Assembly (NCBI GenBank): GCA_964035575.1
Contig: OZ037889.1
Coordinates: 372,001 to 436,000 of the forward strand
Length of the DNA stretch: 64,000 bases
Origin: Rhynchopus sp. YZ270_cl-10
Lineage: Eukaryota; Euglenozoa; Diplonemea; Diplonemida; Diplonemidae
Direction: 5' to 3'
In this document: one piece after another, positions 42,718 to 50,421 of the stretch
How positions within the stretch are numbered: position 1 is the first letter of the stretch
How the letters are laid out: each line of letters starts with the position of its first letter
Translations under genes and position numbers: made by a program
The notes under the pieces: model-generated
What the model was told of the DNA's origin: nothing
Database searches by the model: none
Seen by the model: the letters and a program-made list of their open reading frames with translations, nothing else

Positions 42718-43296
42718 AAGGGTCCCCCCCAATGACATAACGAAGTATCGCTTGAAAGTACCGTTCAAGAAAACCTTGGATTGACCAAATCGAGAAAAAA
42801 ATTGTCAAGTCGAAATTTCAGCCAAAATACGGTCATTTTGGTCATACCGGTGTATGTAGTAGCTAGAACACGTACATAGCCAATTTTCTGAGCGATTTCC
42901 TTCACAAAAAAAAAAAAATTTTTTTTTTGTGAAAAATTGGTCAAAAATCGACTTGTCTTTGGTAAAAACCACGAAAAATCGGCTGCGGAAACCCGCGTTT
43001 TAGACCCCCACAGAAGCTCAAAAGTGCCAAATTTTGCTTTCAATGGCCTCAAATCGTCGAAATTAGGCCTACATAGGGCAAAAAAATAAAAATTGAGAGT
43101 CCTTTTCCCTATGAGGCAATAACCAGCGAAGGCACGTTGGGTTCACCGTCGAGCGATCGCGCGATCGCACGCGATCGCGCTATTTTTTGCGCGATCGCGA
43201 TTTTCCCCAGATCGCGCGCGATCGCAGTCTCATGGCGCGCGATCGCGACCATACCGTGTTTGTTTTTGCTTTTTTTTTGTTTTTTGCTTTTTGTTT

Positions 43297-43350
43297 TTTG
43301 AAAACTTGGTTGTATTAGTGTAGACACCCGAGGATGAACTCCACTATACT
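43297..43350 (+). repeat. Dispersed repeat F4, copy 2
   Basis: TTTTGAAAACTTGGTTG, TATTAGTGTAGACACCCG, AGGATGAACTCCACTAT; matches 6664-6720. It starts about 35 bp outside the right end of the TIR element. Confidence 0.7.
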
Positions 43351-43769
43351 TTTTTGTTATATACCCTGCTAGTCTAAATTGCCCCAAAAAGAGTGCCCGA
43401 TACAAATGGTCGATTCTTCACAACTATCCACGACTCCTTTCCACACACTAACATACAGGGGCTGTCACCTCTGTGACGTGAGCATAACCCACAGCAGTTC
43501 TCAAACACACCAACACTACACCCCATCTAAAAAAAAAAAAATGTGGAAAAAAAAAAAAACTTCCTGAGATTAGCATTTTTTTTCCCTCTCTTTTGTAATC
43601 AACCAAAAAGCGCAGTGTTCTCCAAGGTTTCTTTGCACAAAAAAGAAAGACATTAATAAGAAATTTTCGAAGGATGAACGTGCCGTCCTCTCTCTCCCTC
43701 TCTTGCAAAAATAATTCCGTTCTATTGAAAGAAAAGAAAGCCTAGACAAGGGTGTATAATGAAAGAGAA

Positions 43770-43810
43770 AAGTTTGACAGATGATAAGCCTCATTTGGCT
43801 TAGTCACTTG
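43770..43810 (+). repeat. F2 hairpin repeat
   Basis: AGTTTGACAGATGATAAGCC, then GGCTTAGTCACTTGA; stem arms TAAGCC and GGCTTA pair directly. Confidence 0.65.
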
Positions 43811-43910
43811 AATGAAGCGTCACTCCAAGATGGAGTCTTCCCCAAAAGCCAAAAGGTATCCTCTGGTAGTAGAGGCAGGAGAGGAAGATTTAAAAAAAAA
43901 AAGAAGAAAG

Positions 43911-43976
43911 GACAGCGCAAACGCCTCGGGGACGCAGGCACTGACACTCCGTGGGTTATCGAACCCCGAGTGCACG
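43911..43976 (+). repeat. F3 structured repeat
   Basis: GCGCAAACGCCTCGGGGACG, CAGGCACTGACACTCCG, GGGTTATCGAACCCCGAGTG. On the gene strand this reads as two hairpins followed by a T-run. Confidence 0.7.
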
Positions 43977-44146
43977 TCATTACCCCAAAGAGAAAAAAAA
44001 ATACAGTGTCAAACCCCAGGATGGCTCTTCATGATGGCAAGCAAACAGAAGAAGAAGGACCATTGTTTATTTTTTTTTGAAAAGAAAAAAAAAGGGCGGT
44101 TAGCTCCGACTGACCCACGATGCCAGCCTGAAAAAGCACAAAGAAA

Positions 44147-44200
44147 TTGACTAATAGAAAGCCCTCTCTCTGTGACAGTGTACCTTTTGGTACCTGACCA
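44147..44200 (+). repeat. F1 repeat with middle segment
   Basis: TTGACTAATAGAAAGCCC, TCTCTGTGACAGTGTACC, TTTTGGTACCTGACCA. Confidence 0.65.
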
Positions 44201-44300
44201 AAAAAGAGAGAGTAACTTTTACACGCAAGACAACAGAACCACCCACAGCCAATACCCTTTCCTTGAAATAGAGTGAAGCAACGCATCATGCAAAGAAAAG

Positions 44301-44346
44301 AAAAGTTTATAAGATGACCCTAAGACTCTCGTGCTTAGTCACCCTA
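44301..44346 (+). repeat. F2 hairpin repeat
   Basis: AAAGTTTATAAGATGACCC, TAAGACTCTCGTGC, TTAGTCACCCTAC. Confidence 0.65.
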
Positions 44347-44365
44347 CAAAAAAAAAAGGGGGTGC

Positions 44366-44445
44366 AAGTTGATCGTGCAAACGCCTTTGCACTTTGGAAC
44401 ACAGGCACTGACACTCCGTGGGGTGTTATCGAACCCCGGAGTGTT
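44366..44445 (+). repeat. F3 structured repeat, fullest copy
   Basis: AAGTTGATCGTGCAAACGCC, ACACAGGCACTGACACTCCG, GGGTGTTATCGAACCCCGGA. The CACTCCG/CGGAGTG arms pair around GGGG.TTATCGA.CCCC. A 10-base A-run at 44348-44357 would be a T-run directly 3' on the opposite strand. Confidence 0.7.
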
Positions 44446-44586
44446 GGGAGAGGAGAAAAAAGAATCTAAAAAGTTTGGCCACCGCGTGCTATTCACCCTC
44501 ATAAATCCCTTTTTTTTGGAACGATGTTTCATAAAAAATAATTTCAAATAAAATCAATAAAATCAAAAAACTCAAATTCAGGGCTT

Positions 44587-47480
44587 TTACAGCTCCGCTT
44601 CGTCTTGTGCGTTCTTCCATTCCTCGTACTTTTGCATGGCGTATTGATAGATGCGCCACTGGTGCAGCTTGTAGGGGTACACATCTGGGTATCCCACCAT
44701 GCCGAATTGTTTCTGTTTTTTTTTTGTGATTTGTGATCATTTATTTTGGCAAAAAAAGTGAGACAATACCTGGTCGAGAATGTACGCTTCACGTTCCCAA
44801 CGTGGGTTCGGCGGCACTTCACGAGAGAGATCGTAGGTCTGGTCAATGAACGGCTGCATTGGGGCGCCGTTCCCCGAACACCACACATCGCAGTATACGC
44901 GGTACACCTTGGAGAAGTCCTTTATGTCCTTGGGGTCGTTCGCAGTGTCTACGTTGTGCGCACCGTGCTTGATCATGCCGTCGTTTTCGTAGTAGTGCCT
45001 TGTCTTCCAAGCAAGCTGGCGGACATATGTTGCAATGGTGCCGAGCTGTGGTTTTGTGTTGTTTTGATACGAGAGTGTAGAGGTGAGACAGTTTGGCACC
45101 TTGATCATGTTTTGCATACCTTCTTCAACTGATGTCCATTCAGCGCAATCGGTCCGTTGTATTTCTCCGCGTACAGCGAAATGTTGCGCACCATGCTTGA
45201 ATGGTTGTGCACGATGGTCATGTTCCCGCCACAGTGTTTGTGGCGTGACATCATATGCCAAGAGAACTTCCTGCCGTGCTCGGTCCAGGAGACGACCTGG
45301 TCGGTGTTCTTGTGGTATGCCCAGTTGCGGAGGGGGACGGTGAACTCAAGCAGGATCACCACCCAGAACATGAGGGTGATGGTCCACCTGTACAGCGTGG
45401 AGTATTGTGGCATGGGGGCGGGCTTGGGCGCTCTGAGGACGCCGTTGGGCATGGATGTGTAGACCTCGTGGTGGTAGAGCTGGTTGACCTTGTCGGTGTA
45501 GGCCGTGAAGGTAGGGTAGAACGTCCAGCCTAGGTAGCGGGTCAGCTTGCGGAGGGGGGCTTCGATTCTTGCGAGCTTGGGGTACCATGAGAGCTTGTCG
45601 GTGCTGATGAGGGCGCAGTTCATGAGGAGCTGGCGGATCTTATCCCTGCAGGTGTTGGTTTCAACGAGAAGCGCGATGGACGCAAGCATCATCCACGGAA
45701 AGCAACCAATATTGAACATCAGCATGTTACTCACATTGAAGAAGACGAACCCCGCCAGGGCAGGCACCCGAAGCGGGTTGTAGCAGAGATACAGCGGCCC
45801 AACGTAGTCGAAGACAAGCCCACCCCATCCAAGGAAAAACACACAAAGCTCCTGCACAACCCATGGCGGGTCCTGCCCGGTCATCCCAGCACGCATTACG
45901 TGGCCGCTGACCCAGTCGTTATTGAGCTTTGCGATAGCACCGTAGAAGAAGACAAAGAGCACAAAGCTCTTCAACAGATAATGGTTGATGTATGAAATGC
46001 CACGCACAGTGCCTTCACAGGCGACCGGACGCTGCACCGCACCACTCCCCGTACCAACCTCCACCTTTCTGCTGAACCACCGCACTGCCCGGGGCGGAAG
46101 CGACACTAACCATTTCGCGCAACGTAGCGGCGAGAACTTCAGCGTCGCATCTGCGTCAACCAAGGAGAATAACACACCGAGACAGATCATCAGATAGTAG
46201 TGGTTGTTGTAGTGCGTCGCCTCTGCAAAGAAATGCCACGCAAACGTCAACGTAAAGAGCACACTCGACAGACGGTACGGATACCCAATCATCATCCCAA
46301 ACCCAGCTGCGGACATCAAATAATACACATAATAGCAGTACGGCGGTGGCAGGTCTGGCCCAAGATGCTCAAAAAAGTCATATTTGAAACGCATTCCACT
46401 CCATTCATGGTCTCTATAGGCCCGCCCCGTACTGATCGCCTCCCACCCATAGCTGAAGATGAGATACCCAAACGCAATGCGGAAGAGAGCTAATGGGAGT
46501 GGATCCGTCTCGAGAAATAGCCACTCCTGGAACGGCATTTTTGTACGTCCAAAGGTGAAAGGCAACAGCGTTGTAGGGGGAAGAGTTGACGTTGCAGGCC
46601 AAGGTTCGAACCCAACAAAACCACTCTTCTGCAAATTAATCCAACCAAATGAAGTTGGTTTGGCAAAGTCCAGTCTAACAGCCCTCTCCTCACAATTAAA
46701 CCCCTCCATCCTCTCGCGAATCTGCTGCTGCAACTCTGGCTGCGACATCGTCTCCACATTCACCCTCTCTAATTTCCTTTCATTCACAAAATCCATCACC
46801 TCCCGAGGAATTGCGTCAATCCCTTCCACCATCCTCTTCACGCCGATCTCTGCGGGGACCAGCGTCCTCAGCTTTTCTATGGCTGCTTTGTGGTCCTCAA
46901 AGCGTTCATGGTCGCCACAGAGGTAGAAGATGAGGGTAGCGTGCCTTCCGTTGTAGTTGGATTTTTCGAAGGTGGTGTGGGAGAGGATGTTGACCAGGTA
47001 TTCGATTTCCTCTTGGGAGTGGAGGGCCCAGAATATGGCTGGGGGAAGGGCGTCGGGGCGGACGTTCCAACGGAGCATTGATGCGAGAGGGGTGATGGTG
47101 AGGGGGACGTTCCCGGAGTTGACGATGAAGCAGGTTGTGGTGTCCGATTCGTGGAGGTTGTGTGAATATCCATATGGGCAGTTGCGGACGTGGCAGTGTT
47201 GGATGACCTCGATCTCCCCATGGGTTTCCATCGCGGTAACAAGAGACGGCCGCAGCCGGCGGATCGCAGAGGCAAACAGAATCGCCTTCTCCCCAACAGT
47301 CGCAATGCTGGTAAAGCTCTCGTAGCGGTCGGTTGCCCCCTTCGCACGGATCATGACAAAGGTGCCAGGAATCGGGCTTGCCAGCTTGTGGTCAAGATAC
47401 GCAAAACGCCCCACCTTGTCAACGGATTCGCTCTTCACAATATTCCATATTTCAGGCGGTGGGCGGTCTTTTTTGCACAT
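44587..47480 (-). CDS. Ferredoxin-reductase-like/HTTM fusion membrane protein, three exons
   Basis: Exons 47480-45120, 45045-44770 and 44712-44587; introns of 74 and 57 bp; 920 residues. The ATG at 47480 opens MCKKDRPPPEIW; the frame upstream is non-coding. Residues about 10-200 look like a flavin/NAD reductase of the FNR fold: PGTFVMIRAKG, TDRYESFT in place of the R.YS flavin motif, VPLTITPLASMLRW like the nucleotide-binding G(I/T)TP..S motif, and HATLIFYLCGDHERF. From about 315 a multi-span HTTM domain follows (WLFLETDPLPLALFRIAFGYLIFSYGWEA, then YYCYYVYYLMSAAGFG), the core of vitamin-K-dependent gamma-carboxylase and relatives. The C-terminus is lumenal-like with W...YY..DG motifs. Gamma-carboxylase needs reduced quinone, so an attached reductase is suggestive; the coupling is inference. 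Confidence 0.78.
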
Positions 47481-47542
47481 TGTTTCTATTTTTTTCTGAA
47501 AGTGTATGATTTGGGGTGGGAGAAAGGAAAACGAAAGAAGTG

Positions 47543-47578
47543 TAGATAAAGCCAAACCTCTGTGCTTAGTCACCTTGA
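47543..47578 (+). repeat. F2 hairpin repeat 5' of the HTTM fusion gene
   Basis: TGTAGATAAAGCCAAACC, TCTGTGCTTAGTCACCTTG; a diverged copy about 65 bp upstream of the start codon. Confidence 0.55.
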
Positions 47579-47678
47579 GTCGCAGCAGGTATAGTAGATC
47601 AGAGGGATGGTTTAAGAGGTATAAAGGGGTTTGAACATTAGCGATTATAATTCTCGACAATAGAATGTAAAGGGGAAT

Positions 47679-48640
47679 GTCCCTTATTTGTTTGCACATT
47701 TTTTTGTAAGGTAATGAGAACATTAGAAGGATGAGCAATAGAGTGGTGCGGCGTGGTATCTCTGAGAACAGAGAGAAGCATGCGCGAATTGACGGTCCAA
47801 TGCAGTACAACGGGGTGGTAGCCACGCTGAGCATCAACACAGACGTGCGCGCATGGGGAATGGACACAGAGAGATCGCTGAATCGAGGAATCTACGACAG
47901 CATGATAACAACGTTCAAACACACGTTAGGGTTGCAAGACCTCTGGCAAAACACGACTTGAAACAGAGAGAAAAAAATCTTCGCAGATTGCGTGCCGAGT
48001 TCCCCTCCGACTTGGACAGGATCCCTGTGCAGGAGAAAAAGGATTACAGCAGGTTGGGGTGTACGAAGTGCGTGTGGACCACCCTTCTTACGAAACGTAA
48101 CAACATGGAGTTTAAGTCTCCACAAATCACCAAGGTATCGCAGGAAGATGCCCTCTCCAAGATTGGGAGTTTTTTTTGGAATCGGATGCGGTTCCTTTAC
48201 CTTGGAGTCTCCAGACCGGCTTTGCATGTTTCCACGCATGGTGTTTATCATGAGGTTGTTAACATGGACATGTCTCTGATTTTACCGGACTGCACAAGCA
48301 GAGGACAAAATTGCGGCCAAGTGTCTGTTCACCCCCCCCCTGTCAGGTAACCGAAGGAGGTCAAGCAAGTAGAGACAAGTCGTAGAGCGTCAGAGGAATG
48401 GTATGGCTGTGCACCATAGAGTTGCTGGGGGAGTAAAGGGTGAAAAGTGTCGGTAAGAGAAACAATGCCCCAATTTGGGTCGAACCTTTTTTTTTTGAAT
48501 CTAACAAAGGGAAACATCCCTTATTTGTTTGCACATTTTTTGTAATGAGGACAATGAGAGGAATGGGTAATAGAGTGTCAGCTGGGGTTTAGCGTGGTAC
48601 CTCTGGCAACACAAAGAGAGCACATATCCCACCCCGCATC
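47679..48640 (+). repeat. Diverged direct repeat pair flanking coding-like sequence
   Basis: Left copy 47679-47790 and right copy about 48510-48640 share TCCCTTATTTGTTTGCACAT, TTTTTTGTAA.G, AATGAGA, AATAGAGTG and CGTGGTA.CTCTG. The 720 bp between them has protein-like composition on the plus strand (for example 47731-47960 and 47960-48350) that I do not recognise and that looks broken. The layout could be a decayed mobile element with direct end repeats, or a local duplication. I do not assign a family. Confidence 0.45.
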
Positions 48641-48795
48641 GACAGAAACAAAAACCCTCCCTCCCTTTTAAACCCACATTTGGAAATATTCTAAGGTATC
48701 TATGAACAAAAACCCAACCCTCCCCCTCCACCTGAATATTTGTTCAACAGAACGGGTATAAAAAAACCCCCCTCTCCCACAAAAAACCCATCACC

Positions 48796-49488
48796 CTACC
48801 GAAGATGCGCTGCAGTATGATAACGGTCTGCAAGGCCTACCAGCTCGACCAACTCATTGGCTTGGTCGCGTGCGAGGTGGTGCTGGCGTCTGAGGAAGCG
48901 GTTCTCCTTTTCTAGCGCGGCAACGCGGGCGTGCAGTGCGTCTATCTGCGACTGTGCCGCATGTCCACCACCACCACCCATCCCGCCACATGCCGTACAC
49001 CCTCCTACACCCACCCCCCCATTCGCAATACCCCCTCCCTCCGCATGCGCCGGCCTCGGTGGTGACCGGTTCTCCCCCACCTCATCCGAGAAGCACACAC
49101 TGCGTGCCTGCGTGAGGTTTGTTGTCTCGCTGAGAGGGGCTGGGACACCGTGGCGCTCACTCCGTTCCCCTAGGTCGAGAGGGGGTTCGTTGCTGAGACG
49201 TTCGCTTTCGTCTCGGGGGTGGTGATGGTAGTGGTGGTGGTGGTGGTGATGGTGATGGAGAGGAGTCTCACGGTGTGGATCGTACCCATTCAAACCCTGT
49301 GGTGCAGTGCTGACTCTCGGAAGGCACGCAAAACAAAGGTCGCAACTGCAAGGTGTACACAACCAACGCCCCCCCGAGCCATGGCGTCCACAGCTGTCGC
49401 AGACCCACCCGTGGATGCCTCCACCATAATCAGCACCTGAGACGTGAAGGGGGTGTCCTTGGCGGCATACGTTGCTTCGGTGGGGCAT
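48796..49488 (-). CDS. Zinc-finger protein with His-rich linker and coiled coil
   Basis: 230 residues, single exon. Residues 8-56 carry a treble-clef-like zinc finger: C-x2-GHPL, WVCDSC, RWLCTPCSCDLCFAC. This resembles ZZ/C1-like fingers of the GH.L...W.CD.C...RW.C..C..DLC..C type found in many protists. A long His run (about 78-88) and a Gly-rich disordered region follow. A C-terminal coiled coil (IDALHARVAALEKENRFLRRQHHLARDQANELVELV) probably dimerises. The spacing fits two bound zincs. A ubiquitin-related or chromatin role is possible but nothing in the sequence decides it. A GTATGC string inside the finger codon row is coding, since removing it would break the Cys pattern. Confidence 0.75.
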   Translation of the reverse strand: MPHRSNVCRQGHPLHVSGADYGGGIHGWVCDSCGRHGSGGRWLCTPCSCDLCFACLPRVSTAPQGLNGYDPHRETPLHHHHHHHHHYHHHPRDESERLSNEPPLDLGERSERHGVPAPLSETTNLTQARSVCFSDEVGENRSPPRPAHAEGGGIANGGVGVGGCTACGGMGGGGGHAAQSQIDALHARVAALEKENRFLRRQHHLARDQANELVELVGLADRYHTAAHLR

Positions 49489-49717
49489 GTGTGGGATGTG
49501 ATGTGTCTTGTTCCGAAAAATAAAACGATTGAAAAAAGGTTTTATTTCCTGGGTGGAGAGGGTGGAGAGGCAGGCGGTGAAGGGGATTCGGGAGGGATGT
49601 ATGGAATGCGAAAAAATGAATGGGGGGGTAGATCAAGTGGAGATTGGTAAATGGGTACGATGAGAAAAAGGGGTGGCGCTTTTTGAAGAAAAAAGAGAGC
49701 GGAGGTTGAGAGTCCTG

Positions 49718-49755
<38 letters not shown>
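49718..49755 (+). repeat. A38 homopolymer
   Basis: Uninterrupted run of 38 A. It abuts a diverged F3 element on its right, so on the minus strand the element is followed by T38. Confidence 0.95.
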
Positions 49756-49756
<1 letters not shown>

Positions 49757-49870
49757 GCCTGGACACAGGTTACGCTCTGTTGTAGGGGGGGTTATCGAAC
49801 CCCGGGAGGAGGATAAAATGAAACAATTTCTCCTCATGGTGTGTAAATAAAGGTGGCAAAAAAAAAGGTG

Positions 49871-49942
49871 AAGTTGATAGGTGCAAACGCCTCTGGGACG
49901 CAGGCACTGACATTCCGTGAGGTTATCGAACTCCGGAGTGTT
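49871..49942 (+). repeat. F3 structured repeat
   Basis: AAGTTGATAGGTGCAAACGC, CTCTGGGACGCAGGCACTGA, GGTTATCGAACTCCGGAGTG. Preceded by an A-run (T-run on the minus strand), like the copies at 43911 and 44366. Confidence 0.7.
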
Positions 49943-50393
49943 GTACTGAAAAAAAAAGAATCGTGGGCAGGCAGGCATCGGCAAAAAAAAAAAGCAGGGC
50001 GAAATAGCGCGAAAACACATGGCCATAGCAGTTAGTGGAGGTGCAAAATAAAAATTTTTGAATGAAAATACAGAAAACGCAAGGTCTAAGATGATGCAAA
50101 AAACAAAGAGCCCCAAACTCTTGCGGGCGGGGCTCTCTCTTGTCTTTGCTTTTTTAAAATGTTATTTAACTCTTTAGATCAGTATCTTATATTATCTTAT
50201 CTTAGGGGGGGAAGCAAACAAAGAAATCTAGAGGCAAATAAAGAAAACGGGTGAACTGGCCTCACGAGGGTCCAGTAGTCTAATAGAGCCGTGGGAGATC
50301 TGACAGGGCACATAGCGTCAGACAACCAACCAGAAACGAAAACCTAGCCAACAGATAACAGAAACAACGCATATTTTCTCCGAAAAAATGCGT

Positions 50394-50411
50394 GGGGGGG
50401 GGGGGGGGGGG
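50394..50411 (+). repeat. G18 homopolymer
   Basis: Uninterrupted run of 18 G about 10 bp outside the dynein stop codon. Confidence 0.95.
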
Positions 50412-50421
50412 AAATAAAACA

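Larger units (their letters stand above)
40482..43258. mobile_element. 2.8 kb non-autonomous TIR element with GCGATCGC-rich ends
   Basis: The ends are inverted repeats starting CACGGTATGGT, then GCGATCGCGCGCCATGAGAC, then further GCGATCGC units; the left end has eight GCGATCGC octamers in about 125 bp and the right end six. TTTGTT lies directly outside both ends (40476-40481 and 43259-43264), a likely 6 bp target-site duplication, though the flanks are T-rich. The interior has no credible gene. It holds CCGGTC/GACCGG short inverted motifs (40630-40780), diverged tandem monomers of about 180-200 bp (about 40910-41860, with a further related one near 42790-42910) and a perfect 12 bp hairpin at 42672-42717. 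Family unknown. Confidence 0.7.
43259..44586. other. Intergenic, dense in dispersed short repeats
   Basis: No coding sequence recognised. In order it holds F4 (43297), F2 (43770), F3 (43911), F1 (44147), F2 (44301) and F3 (44366), all reading on the plus strand. Confidence 0.55.
49489..50421. other. Intergenic with homopolymers and F3 elements
   Basis: No gene seen. It holds a 38-base A-run (49718-49755), two F3-type elements (49755-49812, diverged; 49871-49942), and an 18-base G-run (50394-50411) next to the dynein stop codon. The G-run would be C18 in the dynein transcript, likely at the start of its 3' untranslated region. Confidence 0.6.

Noticed and set aside
47481-47867. Upstream extension of the HTTM fusion frame
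   Set aside because: The sequence before the ATG at 47480 is low complexity, contains an F2 repeat and has no homology-like content.
49444-49488. Intron donor at GTATGC within the zinc-finger gene
   Set aside because: Splicing there would remove conserved zinc-binding Cys and His residues; the uninterrupted frame gives the full finger.
49755-49942. tRNA gene because of GGTTCGATAACC
   Set aside because: The box lies at the 5' side of the element with no acceptor, D or anticodon arms around it.
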